Below are positions 43,300 to 52,519 of a DNA stretch of 64,000 bases, one piece after another. How positions within the stretch are numbered: the first letter of the stretch is position 1; each line of letters starts with the position of its first letter. The stretch is taken from contig CAVTBB010000003.1 of assembly GCA_963732855.1 (NCBI GenBank), positions 682,001 through 746,000 on the forward strand, read 5' to 3'. This DNA is from DASXVU01 sp963732855 (GTDB lineage Archaea > Thermoplasmatota > Thermoplasmata > Methanomassiliicoccales > UBA472). The position numbers and the translations under genes were made by a program. The notes beneath the pieces were generated by a model. It was not told the DNA's origin. It saw only the letters and a program-made list of their open reading frames with translations, and made no database searches.

Positions 43300-44457
43300 C
43301 TAAAGGACCTTTCTCATTCGTTCCAAGGCCTCTTCGATGCGCTCCGCCGGCTGGGTCGTGGCCATGCGGATATAGCCCTCTCCTCCTTCGCCGAATCCGA
43401 CGCCCGGTGTGACCACTACGCCTACGTTGAGCATCTTCTCAGCGAACTTCATAGAGCTACCCTCGATCTTGAGCCACATGTAGAATGTTCCTAGGGGCGG
43501 GTCTACCTTGAAGCCGAGCTTCCTCAGGCCGTTCACCAGGATGTCCCGGCGGTGCTGGTAGACCTCGATGTTCTTTTTAACACACTCCGGCTTTTCCTTG
43601 GTCTCGTACATGTTCAAGGCCATTACCATGGCCTTCTGGATGAACTTCGGTGCACCGGAATCTATCTGCGATTTGGTCTTCTTCAGTCCGGCGATCAGGT
43701 TCGCGTCCCCGACTGCGTAGCCGATGCGATAGCCGGTCATGTTGAACGTCTTGGACAACGAACCGAACTCGATGGCCTCGTTGCTCTTGCAGCACTCCAA
43801 AACGCTCGGTGCCTCATAACCGTCGAAGGTCATCTCCGAATATGCGTTGTCATAGCAGAAGATGGTGTCCGTCTCCAGCGCCCACATGGCCGCTTTCCTC
43901 AGGAAATCCCTTCCGCAAGTGGCCCCGGTCGGGTTGTTTGGATAGTTTAGGTATAGCATCCGGGCGTCAGACGGCAGATGATCAAGATTGGGTAGGAACT
44001 TGTTCTCCGCCCTCAACGGGAAACGTACTGGCACGGCGTCGGATAAAGTGGCCGCACCCTGGGCATAGACCGGGTAGGCGATGTCGGGGCACAGGACCTT
44101 CTCCCCTGGATTGACGAAAGCCCGGCAGATGTTGGCCAAGCCCTCCTTCGATCCTATGAGGATGGCCACCTGGCCATGCGGATCGACTGACACCCCGAAA
44201 CGCTTTTCGTACCAGTCCGCGACGGCCTGGCGGGCGTCCAGCTCGCCGCTGCTCGATGGATAACGGTGATTCTCTGGATCATCCAGCTGCTTCTTGATCT
44301 CCTCGACGATGGGGCTCGGCGTCGGCAGATCGGGGTCCCCGATGCCGAAATCGATGATGTCAACTCCCTCGTTCTTCTTGATCCTTACCTTCTCCTCGAT
44401 CTCCGCGAAAAGATAAGATGGTAACTTCTTCAATCTGGTAGCTTGTTCGAACGCCAT
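43300..44457 (-). CDS. dapL: LL-diaminopimelate aminotransferase
   Basis: PLP enzyme that converts tetrahydrodipicolinate to LL-diaminopimelate in one step, bypassing the acylated intermediates of the bacterial route. Fold-type I aminotransferase marks: GIGDPDLPTP, RYPSSSGELDARQAV, LNYPNNPTGATCG, YDNAYSEMTF and the PLP lysine in SLSKTFNMTGYRIGYAVG. 385 residues. Assignment among class I aminotransferases rests on sequence style plus position as last gene of the dapA-dapB-lysC-lysA-dapF operon. The ATG at 44457 has GGTG overlapping the dapF stop region. A hairpin terminator follows directly. Confidence 0.88.
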   Translation of the reverse strand: MAFEQATRLKKLPSYLFAEIEEKVRIKKNEGVDIIDFGIGDPDLPTPSPIVEEIKKQLDDPENHRYPSSSGELDARQAVADWYEKRFGVSVDPHGQVAILIGSKEGLANICRAFVNPGEKVLCPDIAYPVYAQGAATLSDAVPVRFPLRAENKFLPNLDHLPSDARMLYLNYPNNPTGATCGRDFLRKAAMWALETDTIFCYDNAYSEMTFDGYEAPSVLECCKSNEAIEFGSLSKTFNMTGYRIGYAVGDANLIAGLKKTKSQIDSGAPKFIQKAMVMALNMYETKEKPECVKKNIEVYQHRRDILVNGLRKLGFKVDPPLGTFYMWLKIEGSSMKFAEKMLNVGVVVTPGVGFGEGGEGYIRMATTQPAERIEEALERMRKVL

Positions 44458-44466
44458 TTCCCACAC

Positions 44467-45294
44467 CTACTCCATTTCTCCCTGGAACACCCTAGCGGCT
44501 GGGCCTCGCATCGTCACCGAGCCGAGGTCCTTGGAGACCAATATCCACAGGCTGCCGCCGGGTAGCCTGACCTCGATCTCTTTCTCGTACGGGGCCAGTC
44601 CCTGAATGGCGGCAGCGACCGCAGTCGCGCATGCGCCAGTTCCGCAGGCCATTGTCCAGCCAGCGCCCCTTTCGAGCACCTTGACAGACAATACCTCATT
44701 CGATGATTTAACGAATTCGACGTTCGTTTTCTTTGGGAACAAATCGTTTGACTGGATGAGTGGAGCGAGTCTTTCCTGTTCCTCATCCGTGAAACTCTGG
44801 AACGTGATGAAGTGGGGATTTCCCATGGAGACAGCCGTGCCCCTGATCTTGGTCTCTCCCACCTCCAGCACCGAATCGATGAACTTACCCTGGCATTTCA
44901 TCGGTACCTTGGCGCACTCTAATACCGCTGCGCCCATCCCCACCTTGACGTCGGTGACCTGGTCATCGGTCACACTGCATTCGATGGTCTTGGTCCCGGC
45001 CAACGTATCTATGGTCATATGCTTGCTCTTGACGATGCCGAAATCGAAGAGATGCTTAGCCACGCAGCGGATACCATTGCCGCACATCTCCGCCACCGAG
45101 CCATCGGAATTAAGGATGCTCATGGCGGCGTCGGCCTTCTCCGACCTCTCCAGGTACAATATCCCATCCGCACCTATGCCAAAGCGGCGATCGCAGACCG
45201 CCGTTACCCAAGTCGGATCCTTGTCGGCGTTCTCATTAAAGTTGTCCAGCAATACAAAGTCGTTTCCGATACCGTGATACTTCCAGAACCTCAT
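44467..45294 (-). CDS. dapF: Diaminopimelate epimerase
   Basis: Cofactor-independent racemase that turns LL- into meso-diaminopimelate using two cysteines. Both are visible: MCGNGIRCVAKHL near residue 70 and WTMACGTGACATAVAA near 215. The N-terminal FWKYHGIGNDFVLLDN is the family start. 275 residues, normal. Its ATG overlaps the lysA stop (ATGA), and it ends ten bases before the dapL ATG, within the lysine operon. Confidence 0.95.
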   Translation of the reverse strand: MRFWKYHGIGNDFVLLDNFNENADKDPTWVTAVCDRRFGIGADGILYLERSEKADAAMSILNSDGSVAEMCGNGIRCVAKHLFDFGIVKSKHMTIDTLAGTKTIECSVTDDQVTDVKVGMGAAVLECAKVPMKCQGKFIDSVLEVGETKIRGTAVSMGNPHFITFQSFTDEEQERLAPLIQSNDLFPKKTNVEFVKSSNEVLSVKVLERGAGWTMACGTGACATAVAAAIQGLAPYEKEIEVRLPGGSLWILVSKDLGSVTMRGPAARVFQGEME

Positions 45295-46550
45295 ACCATC
45301 AATCTTCCCGGTATCTTCTGGTGTGCGATCAGGTCGTCCAGCGTTTGTGCTTCGCGTATCAGGTTCATCTGGCCCTCCTTGACCAGCACTTCGGCGGGAA
45401 GGGGCCTTGAGTTATAATTGGAGGCCATGGTGAATCCATAGGCACCTGTGTCGTAGACCGCGATCAGGTCCCCGATCTCTATCCGGGGCAACATTCTGTC
45501 CTTGGCGATGAAATCGCCCGACTCGCAGATCGGTCCCACTATGTCGTAATTGTACGTCGCCCTGGCACCGAACCGGTTGGCTACGGCCACATGGTGGAAG
45601 GACCCGTAGAACGCGGGCCTGACCAGGGTGTTGAATCCGGCATCGACACCGGCGAAGGTCTTCTCCGGGTGCTCCTTGATGTCGCCCACGGTGGTGAGCA
45701 GGACCGTCGTGTCTGCCACGAGATAACGGCCCGGTTCGATCGCCAACCTCCTGACATAACAGTTGTGCTTGATGTAGTTAGAGACCTCGGAGGCGAGTGC
45801 ATCCACATCCATGTGGTTCTCTTCTTGATGGTAGGGAATGCCGATGCCCCCGCCAATGTCGATGGTCTCTAATGCCAGTCCGAGGTGGTCACGGATGCTG
45901 TTCGCTATATCCACGAGAACCTGGGTGACCTGGAGGAACGGGGCTGTTTCCTGTACCCCTGCCCCGATGTGGGCGTGGATACCGAACGGTCTGAAACCGA
46001 GCGACAGCGCTTCCTGGTAAGTATCCAGTATCTGGTCCTTGGGAACGCCGAACTTGGTGGTCTTGGCCCCGGTCACAACATGATGGTGATGTCCCGCCCC
46101 CACTCCCGGGTTGACCCGGAAGGAGATGGGATGCTTGTTATCCATACCCGCCAGCCTCCTCAGCTGGTTGATCGAGTCCACGTTGATTGGCACACCCAGG
46201 TCCACGACCTGCTGCATCTCTTTGTCGGAGACCATGACCCCGGTGTAGAGTATCCGGTCCGGGGAGTAGCCAGCCTTCAGGCACAGCCTTACCTCCCCGA
46301 CTGACACTGCGTCGATGCTAGATCCCTCTTGCTGCAGTATGCGCAGCAGGGACATGTTCGTGTTCGCCTTGCAGGCATAGTGTATCCGCGTCGGCATGTT
46401 CTTCTGGAACGCCGTGTTGATGCGCCGGAAGTTGCCCCTCAGGGCATCCTCGTCGGTTACGTAGACCGGAGTACCGAACTTGGCGGCGATGTCCGTCGCC
46501 TTCACTCCGCCTATGATCATCTGACCCTTGTCGCTCTTGAATTCCCTCAT
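45291..46550 (-). CDS. lysA: Diaminopimelate decarboxylase
   Basis: PLP enzyme of the alanine-racemase fold that decarboxylates meso-diaminopimelate to lysine. 419 residues. The PLP lysine is in IHYACKANTNMSLL near residue 50; HAHIGAGVQE-type and DIGGGIGIPY motifs lie mid-protein; CESGDFIAKDR and YGFTMASNYNSRPLPAEVLV are the C-terminal substrate motifs. The open frame extends 65 codons further upstream through the end of lysC, but the ATG at 46550, preceded by GGTGATTTTA, is clearly the start. dapF follows by a four-base overlap. Confidence 0.95.
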   Translation of the reverse strand: MREFKSDKGQMIIGGVKATDIAAKFGTPVYVTDEDALRGNFRRINTAFQKNMPTRIHYACKANTNMSLLRILQQEGSSIDAVSVGEVRLCLKAGYSPDRILYTGVMVSDKEMQQVVDLGVPINVDSINQLRRLAGMDNKHPISFRVNPGVGAGHHHHVVTGAKTTKFGVPKDQILDTYQEALSLGFRPFGIHAHIGAGVQETAPFLQVTQVLVDIANSIRDHLGLALETIDIGGGIGIPYHQEENHMDVDALASEVSNYIKHNCYVRRLAIEPGRYLVADTTVLLTTVGDIKEHPEKTFAGVDAGFNTLVRPAFYGSFHHVAVANRFGARATYNYDIVGPICESGDFIAKDRMLPRIEIGDLIAVYDTGAYGFTMASNYNSRPLPAEVLVKEGQMNLIREAQTLDDLIAHQKIPGRLMV

Positions 46551-46555
46551 TAAAA

Positions 46556-47907
46556 TCACCCTATGTACCTTTCGTGAAGCTTCCTGATCACGTCGATCGC
46601 CTGTGAGCTCGGCACGACGAAGTTGAGCGCAACGTCCGACGCCCCCTCCGATATCATCTCCACGTTCGCACCGACCTCCGCCACCACGCCGAACACCTTC
46701 GCGGCCACGCCGGTGTTCTCCAGCATGCTGTCCCCCACCGCACATATGAGCGTCATGTTCTCCTTTACGGTGACGGATTCTATGTCCTCTCTGAGCATCC
46801 CCACTCGCTCCATGACCTCCGCGATCGAGGAAGTAGGCAGTGCCACTGCCAATGTGGAAAGCGATGTGGATACCGCGTAAGTGGAAACGCCGTTCGCGTT
46901 GACAGATTCAAGTATCTTGGTCAACAGGCTCGGCTGGTAAGCTATCTCCGATGAATAAAACTTTACCACCACCAGATCGCTCTTCATGGCCACGCTCCGG
47001 AGCAGCGTCGAACCGGTAACCTTCATGCTGAATATCTTCGTGCCGTAGGCATCCGGTTTGAACGTGTTCTTGACCCAGACCGGAATGTTCTTGCGCTTGG
47101 CTGGCTCGATCGTACGGGGATGCAGCACCTTCGCCCCGAAGTAGGCCAGCTCTGCCGCCTCGCCATAATCCATATCATGGATCGTCTTGGCTCCCGGTAC
47201 TATCCGCGGGTCCGCGCTCATGAAACCGGTAACGTCGGTCCATATCTCCAGGACGTCCGCGTTGAGCGCATTGGCCACGACGGAACTTGAATAGTCTGAA
47301 CCCCCGCGACCAAAGGTGAGCGGTCTGCCCGTCCTTTCGCAACCGTAGAAGCCGGTGATGACAGGCACCCAACCCTCCTCCATCATCGGTGCGATGGTGG
47401 ATTTGAGGTTCTTCGACGATGCTGCCAGGTCCGCCGTACCATTGCCCGGCATGCCGCTGGCGACGATTCCCGCTTCCTCGGAGAGTATTGGGACTGCTTC
47501 CACGTCCTTCGACCGCAGAATATACGTCAACGTCAGCGATGAGAGCCTTTCCCCCAGGACTGCACTGCGTCCTGGATCATGATTCGGTCCTCGCTCTTAT
47601 GATAGAACTGAACGAGGTCGTGCAGCTTCTCAAGCCGATCCTCCAGCCTAACCTGGTATGCGTCCATATTGGGCTGGTCCATCCTGCCAGTGGCGGCTTC
47701 CATATGCTTCTCTCGAAGCTTATCCACCATACCCCGGGGTTCCGTCTGGCTGTCGTTCATGGCGGCAATGAGCGAGTTTGTGACCCCAGACATAGCGGAA
47801 ACGACCACAGCCTTCTTCGCTGGTTCCCTCTGGATGATATCCGAGGTCCGGTCCATGGCCTCGCCCGAACCTACGCTGGTGCCTCCGAACTTCATAATCT
47901 TGATCAT
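46556..47907 (-). pseudogene. lysC: Aspartokinase, one frameshift
   Basis: First committed enzyme for lysine, threonine and methionine: phosphorylates aspartate. KIMKFGGTSVGSGEAM is the nucleotide motif; VVVSAMSGVTNSL, GRGGSDYSSSVVANAL and TDVTGFMSADPRIVPGA follow; two ACT domains occupy the last ~150 residues and probably bind the feedback inhibitor. The frame breaks at a run of five G around 47550, where one more G would read SWGERLSSLTLTYILRSKD. About 450 residues if repaired. The start at 47907 overlaps the dapB stop (ATGA). It sits in an otherwise intact operon for an essential pathway, so a homopolymer error is likely. Confidence 0.88.
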
Positions 47908-48683
47908 ATCCCTAGCACCTCCGCCATGGTGTGTACCTTGCCGTCCTTGCGTTCGTGCACCCAACGGATGGCAGTGATGCAGCCTTCCACGAACGCCTCT
48001 CTGGAATGAGCCCGGTGGGTCAGCTCGATCCTTTCCCGATTGCCCGCGAAGATGACGGTGTGCTCTCCGATCACATCCCCGGCGCGGACCGCGTGTATAC
48101 CGATCTCTCTCCCCCTGGCGCCGACCATGCCCTGCCTGCCGTAGACGTACTTATCCACGTCAGTGGCCTTTGAGATTATGTCCGCCGTCTTCATGGCCGT
48201 GCCGGACGGGGCATCCTTCTTTTTGTCATGATGCACCTCGATGATCTCCACCTCATAGCCGTCAAGTGCTTTGGCTAGCACCTCACACGCCTTCCAGAAG
48301 ACGTTGACCCCGACAGAGAAGTTGGGAGAGACTACCACTGACATATTGCGTTGATGGACCTTCTCGGTGAAATCCCTCATCACCTCAGGACCGATACCAG
48401 TGGTACCGACGACGCAGTTCACGCCTGATGCGGTTGCCACAGCCAGGTTTCCCGGCGCTATCAGTGCGTTCGTCACGTCGACGAACACGTCCGTCTCCCT
48501 GAGGACAGCCTCGAGACCGTCTGGGCCCACCGCGATGACCCCGGGAGCTACCTCTTTGCCGACATGACCGCCACTGGGCGATACGATCGCTCCGACCAGA
48601 CGCATGTCCTCATGGGCTTGGATCAAGGAGCAGACCATGGAGCCTAGCTTGCCTGTGGCTCCCGCTACCGATACTCTTATCAT
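47904..48683 (-). CDS. dapB: 4-Hydroxy-tetrahydrodipicolinate reductase
   Basis: Reduces the product of DapA with NAD(P)H. The nucleotide loop VSVAGATGKLGSMVC is at the N-terminus, and GTTGIGPEV, VVVSPNFSVGVNVFWKAC and EVHHDKKKDAPSGTA (catalytic His-His-x-x-Lys and substrate loop) follow; SREAFVEGCITAIRWV is near the end. About 259 residues. The ATG at 48683 is six bases after GGTG; a second ATG at 48689 and a GTG at 48692 are alternatives. Coupled to lysC by ATGA. Confidence 0.94.
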   Translation of the reverse strand: MIRVSVAGATGKLGSMVCSLIQAHEDMRLVGAIVSPSGGHVGKEVAPGVIAVGPDGLEAVLRETDVFVDVTNALIAPGNLAVATASGVNCVVGTTGIGPEVMRDFTEKVHQRNMSVVVSPNFSVGVNVFWKACEVLAKALDGYEVEIIEVHHDKKKDAPSGTAMKTADIISKATDVDKYVYGRQGMVGARGREIGIHAVRAGDVIGEHTVIFAGNRERIELTHRAHSREAFVEGCITAIRWVHERKDGKVHTMAEVLGI

Positions 48684-48693
48684 GTCCATCACC

Positions 48694-49566
48694 TCAGACC
48701 AGGTCTAGGTCGACCAGGGTCTTGCGCAGGACCTCCTGGTTGTTCTGGTCCATCTCACATAGTGGCAACCGGAATATTCCCGATGGCCTCTTCATCATAC
48801 GAACGGCGGTCTTCACCGGTATCGGATTGCTATCGATGAACAGATTGGTGAACAATGGCAGGAGCCTGAAATGGATGTCCCTGGCCTTTGACCATTCTCC
48901 TTCCATTGCGAGGTGGGTCATGTCCGACACCATTTTTGGGACCACGTTCGAGGCCACGGATATGACACCCTTCGCTCCCATCGCCATCAATGGGAAGGTG
49001 AAGGAATCATCGCCTGAAATAACATCGAAGTTCTTCGGAACATCGGCCAGTATCTGCATGATCTGGGGCAGGTTCCCGGACGCTTCCTTGATACCGACAA
49101 TCCCGGGGATCTCCGCCAGCCGCTTCACGGTCGGCGGCGCGATATTCGATCCGGTCCTTCCTGGAACGTTGTAAGCGATTATCGGGATATCCACCGCCTT
49201 GGCGATGGCGTCATAGTGCATGAAGATCCCCTTCTGGGTGGGCTTGTTGTAATATGGCGAGATGATCAATACGGCGTTTACGCCTAGGTCCTTAGCCGCC
49301 TTGGTCAGATGAATCGCCTCATGCGTGGCATTGCTACCCGCTCCAGCGATGACCTTTGCCCTCTTCACCTGGTCCACGACGATCCCAATGACCTTGACGT
49401 GCTCCTTGTGCGACAGTGTGGCTGATTCCCCGGTCGTCCCGCAGGGAACGATGGCATCCACACCTCCTTCCTCCTGCAGTCTCACGAGCTCCCGCAGGCC
49501 TTCCTCATCAATTTCTCCGTTCTCCTTGAATGGCGTGATGATTGCAGTTGCCGTTCCTTCTAACAT
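48694..49566 (-). CDS. dapA: 4-Hydroxy-tetrahydrodipicolinate synthase
   Basis: Class I aldolase that condenses pyruvate with aspartate semialdehyde. 290 residues, TIM barrel. Marks: CGTTGESATLSHKEH (pyruvate carboxylate site), SPYYNKPTQKG (catalytic Tyr), YNVPGRTGSNI, the Schiff-base lysine in GIKEASGNL and ISGDDSFTFPLMAMG. The start lies one base after the stop of the Lrp-type regulator gene, so the two are cotranscribed, and dapB follows by about ten bases. Confidence 0.96.
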   Translation of the reverse strand: MLEGTATAIITPFKENGEIDEEGLRELVRLQEEGGVDAIVPCGTTGESATLSHKEHVKVIGIVVDQVKRAKVIAGAGSNATHEAIHLTKAAKDLGVNAVLIISPYYNKPTQKGIFMHYDAIAKAVDIPIIAYNVPGRTGSNIAPPTVKRLAEIPGIVGIKEASGNLPQIMQILADVPKNFDVISGDDSFTFPLMAMGAKGVISVASNVVPKMVSDMTHLAMEGEWSKARDIHFRLLPLFTNLFIDSNPIPVKTAVRMMKRPSGIFRLPLCEMDQNNQEVLRKTLVDLDLV

Positions 49567-49567
49567 C

Positions 49568-49996
49568 TCACTCGCCTCCGAAGTGCTCCTTCAGGATCAG
49601 TCTTGTCCTGGTGGATTGTACGTTGTCAAAGCGCCGGATGCGCTCGATTATCTCATTCAGCTGTGGCGATGACGTGACATCAATGATCGCAACGATGTCC
49701 TCCTCACCTGTGACCTCAAAGACCTCAGACACGCCTTCGAACTTCGCAATATTTCCTGCGACTTTCGATGTGTTCACATTAACATCGATCTTGACCTCGA
49801 TCAATGCCTTGACGTTCTTGCTACTTGTCTTAATGGTGAAGCTCTGGATTACTCCTTCCTCGAATAACTTCTTCACCCGGCTGCGTATCGTTCCCTCCGA
49901 TACGTTGAGTTCCGTGGCTATCTCCACGAATGGTCGTCTAGAATCCTTTTTTAGTATCTCAATGATTTTGTCGTCGAGATGATCAATCAAATGCAT
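49568..49996 (-). CDS. Lrp/AsnC-family regulator, probable lysine operon regulator
   Basis: A ~142-residue Lrp/AsnC protein: N-terminal winged helix (LDDKIIEILKKDSRRPFVEIA and SEGTIRSRVKKLFEEGVIQ) and a C-terminal RAM effector-binding domain (VEVTGEEDIVAIIDV-like FEVTGEEDIVAII). First gene of the lysine operon, one base from dapA, so by position it likely senses lysine or a related amino acid and controls this operon, as LysM does in Sulfolobus. GAAGAAGGG directly precedes the ATG at 49996. The upstream minus strand carries a TTAAAATA box about 60 bases before. Confidence 0.88.
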   Translation of the reverse strand: MHLIDHLDDKIIEILKKDSRRPFVEIATELNVSEGTIRSRVKKLFEEGVIQSFTIKTSSKNVKALIEVKIDVNVNTSKVAGNIAKFEGVSEVFEVTGEEDIVAIIDVTSSPQLNEIIERIRRFDNVQSTRTRLILKEHFGGE

Positions 49997-50116
49997 CCCT
50001 TCTTCGATTTGCAGCAATATTGTTAATTGATTTCGTATTGCACTTAACGTAAAAGTTAGGATACTATTTTAATTCTTCCGAAAAAGCTCGATTTGAATGA
50101 TCAAGCGGTGATATGG

Positions 50117-50572
50117 TCAATTGATTTTGAGCTGATCCACGAACTGCAACCATCTCCTCTCGTCATTCACCTTCGCCATCAGGGCGGTTTTCTGATATTT
50201 TGCCACGTCCCCGTGTGAGTTCCTCAGGTCGTCCACGGCTCTCAACAATCCGCATATCTCGTCAAGCATCGTGAAGGCGTTAGCCTTGGTCACTTCACGG
50301 TCTTTGATCTCCTTCTCCAGGGCCCGTGCCTTGATTTCAAGCAAGTCGGCCAGATCCATTGCCCCTTGAATCTCGTCAGAAGTCGGATTCTCCCTGGAAA
50401 TGAATTGAAAAATAACATCCCTGAGGTCGATCTCCCTTCCCTGTACGATCTCGTGTTGAGGGATGAACTTGCCTACCCAAAATAGTAGGGAATGTATCCG
50501 GGAAATGATGGCTGCCCTTTCCATTTCGGTAAGCAGGGCCGTATTATTCCAGCCCACCTCGTCGTCGACCAT
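50117..50572 (-). CDS. Conserved archaeal protein (DUF5788-like)
   Basis: A 151-residue, mostly helical, soluble protein. The stretch MERAAIISRIHSLLFWVGKFIP followed by EIVQGREIDLRDVIFQFI resembles the archaeal DUF5788 family of unknown function. The C-terminal half is rich in charged residues and probably coiled-coil. It is monocistronic by position, 120 bases upstream of the lysine operon regulator on the same strand. No catalytic motif seen. Confidence 0.62.
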   Translation of the reverse strand: MVDDEVGWNNTALLTEMERAAIISRIHSLLFWVGKFIPQHEIVQGREIDLRDVIFQFISRENPTSDEIQGAMDLADLLEIKARALEKEIKDREVTKANAFTMLDEICGLLRAVDDLRNSHGDVAKYQKTALMAKVNDERRWLQFVDQLKIN

Positions 50573-50621
50573 CGCGGGATTATATTGCAGCCTTCCGCCT
50601 AATTAAACATTTGAGGTGGTA

Positions 50622-51512
50622 CTAGGTTGTGATCGCAGAAACAAGGCTGACCAGGATCTTGTTTACCCGAACGTCTAGCCCCGCCTGTGATCCCAGGCGG
50701 ACTATCTCCCCATTGATGTTTTCGATCTCGGTCCTTTTTCCCCTTTCCACGTCCTGGAGCATGCTGGACCGGTTCATCGCCGTAGCCTTTGCGACATCCT
50801 CCACATCTGTGAACTTGATCCCTTTTGCCTCCAAGAGGCCTTCAGACACAGCGACGCGGCTCGATTCTTCATAACAGATCATGGCCAAGCCATTGATCAT
50901 CCGGTCATCTATGAGGACGGCGTTCGGCTTCCTGGTAATGGCGGTCAGAGGATTGATGCAGGAACTGATCACAGCTTTCCTCCAGACGTCCGCCTTTATG
51001 TTTTCCGACCAGCGGCAGGGTATCCCGGTCGAACGAAACGATTCCATGGCCTTAATGCCTGGATCGTGAGCATCTTCAGGACCTCCGATCATCATTTCCC
51101 CTATACCGGTGAGTTTAACGTGACCCGGTCCGATGTATTGCGCGCCCATGCTGGTCGTGCCGATCAGAGCCTCTGGATGCACTTGTTTAACATCATTGAG
51201 GATGGTCAATCCGTTCTGGACGATCAACACTGAGGTATCCTTGCCGAGCAATGGACGGATCGAATGCAATGCCATCCTCGTATCGTAAGCTTTCACCGTC
51301 ACAATGACCAGGTCCTGAATGGGCAAACCGCTCGTATCCGTTGACGCGCGTGGGAACGTCTTCTTGTCCACCATCCCGTTCAGCCACAATCCGTCCGCAT
51401 TTATCTCTCGAGCCTGGTCCTCACGGCAGATCAGAGTGACCTCGTGGCTATCGACCATGAGCCCTCCGATTACGCTACCTAAGGCTCCGGCCCCAAAGAC
51501 GGTGACCCGCAT
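50622..51512 (-). CDS. Ketopantoate reductase family protein (PanE/ApbA)
   Basis: A 296-residue NADPH-dependent reductase of the 2-dehydropantoate 2-reductase family, making pantoate for coenzyme A. VTVFGAGALGSVIGGLM is the nucleotide loop; VKAYDT, VQNGL, KADVWRKAVISSCINPLTAI with the catalytic lysine and SSMLQDVERGKRTEIENINGE with the catalytic glutamate are all present. The ATG overlaps the stop of the alkyltransferase-endonuclease V gene (TAATG), so both are on one transcript. Archaea often use this enzyme for CoA synthesis. Confidence 0.86.
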   Translation of the reverse strand: MRVTVFGAGALGSVIGGLMVDSHEVTLICREDQAREINADGLWLNGMVDKKTFPRASTDTSGLPIQDLVIVTVKAYDTRMALHSIRPLLGKDTSVLIVQNGLTILNDVKQVHPEALIGTTSMGAQYIGPGHVKLTGIGEMMIGGPEDAHDPGIKAMESFRSTGIPCRWSENIKADVWRKAVISSCINPLTAITRKPNAVLIDDRMINGLAMICYEESSRVAVSEGLLEAKGIKFTDVEDVAKATAMNRSSMLQDVERGKRTEIENINGEIVRLGSQAGLDVRVNKILVSLVSAITT

Positions 51513-52519
51513 TAGCCCTCCCTCATTGATCGTTCCCTGCGCTGCTCTTTGGACAGTCTGTCAGCGATCCTCAAAGGGTCCCGTTCCCTGTCCTCCGTGG
51601 CCTTCCGAACCATCTCCACGGCGGTGCCAAGAGAGACCCGGTGGCCCGCCGAGACATAGAGCGGCCGGTTCTTAGACAATGACAACCTCACTCCGACGAT
51701 TTCATCGCCCAGCCTAATGGGTGACTCATCTGAGTCATTCTCCTCGACCTTCCCTACAAGAAGGCTTTTTGCCACGCCGACGGTGGGCACATCGAGGGAT
51801 ACTCCGAGGTGGCAAGCGATGCCAAACCCTCGTGGATGGAGCCTGCCCTGCCCGTCGACTAGGTAGATGATATCCTGTCTGGTGCGGTCGATCAACTGAG
51901 CAAGTATGGGCAATTCCCGATAGGTCAGATAGGTGGGCACGTAGGGGAACTTGACCCTTCCCCTTCGGAAAATATTGCTGATCATGAAGCCGGTCGCGAC
52001 ATCCTTGGTGGCCATCGCAGCGAAGGCTTCGTCCCCTTTGTACGCCACATCCAATCCGACCAGAACGTTCGGTTCGGGGAAATCGTCGTATAGGATCATC
52101 TGTGGTTTCAATTCTTCCTGCCTGAGGCGCATTTTCATCAGCAGAGGCTCAATCTTAAAGTCCTTGAACAGGAGACTGGGAAGGCCCACCACTCTGCCTG
52201 CTTCGATCTCGACACCTTCCTCTCGGAGCAGGGTTTCCTTCTTTTCTTTGCCACATCCCTTACCAGAGTACCAGCCGACATTGCCGTCGTTGTAGACAAT
52301 CCGATGGCAAGGCACGACGATCGGGGTCGGGTTCTCGGAAAGGATCATCCCGACAGCCCTAGCCGCTCTGATATCCCCCAAAGCCCGGGCGATAGCCCCA
52401 TAAGTGGAGACCATTCCCTTGGGAATCTGTGAGGTGGCCTGATAGACTAGTTCGGCCATGTCATGATCTTCGAAATCGAAGATGTTCGGGTCGTTCGACC
52501 CGCTGCCAATCTCCGCCAT
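51512..52519 (-). CDS. Fusion of O6-alkylguanine-DNA alkyltransferase and endonuclease V
   Basis: A 335-residue two-domain DNA repair protein. Residues ~20-110 are the alkyltransferase active-site domain (IPKGMVSTYGAIARALG, RAARAVGMILSENP, VVPCHRIVY with the methyl-accepting cysteine). Residues ~125-330 are endonuclease V, which nicks DNA at deoxyinosine: LVGLDVAYKG with a catalytic Asp, FPYVPTYLTYRELP, VDGQGRLHPRGFGIACHLG and TVGVAKSLLVGK. The same fusion has been described from Ferroplasma acidarmanus and is known in Thermoplasma, so it is a lineage marker. The alkyltransferase N-terminal subdomain is absent. Downstream ketopantoate reductase overlaps by one base. Confidence 0.92.
   Translation of the reverse strand: MAEIGSGSNDPNIFDFEDHDMAELVYQATSQIPKGMVSTYGAIARALGDIRAARAVGMILSENPTPIVVPCHRIVYNDGNVGWYSGKGCGKEKKETLLREEGVEIEAGRVVGLPSLLFKDFKIEPLLMKMRLRQEELKPQMILYDDFPEPNVLVGLDVAYKGDEAFAAMATKDVATGFMISNIFRRGRVKFPYVPTYLTYRELPILAQLIDRTRQDIIYLVDGQGRLHPRGFGIACHLGVSLDVPTVGVAKSLLVGKVEENDSDESPIRLGDEIVGVRLSLSKNRPLYVSAGHRVSLGTAVEMVRKATEDRERDPLRIADRLSKEQRRERSMREG

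Noticed and set aside
46551..46745. 65-residue N-terminal extension of lysA
   Set aside because: It overlaps the lysC coding sequence out of frame; the ATG at 46550 has a strong GGTGA site and gives the normal LysA N-terminus.
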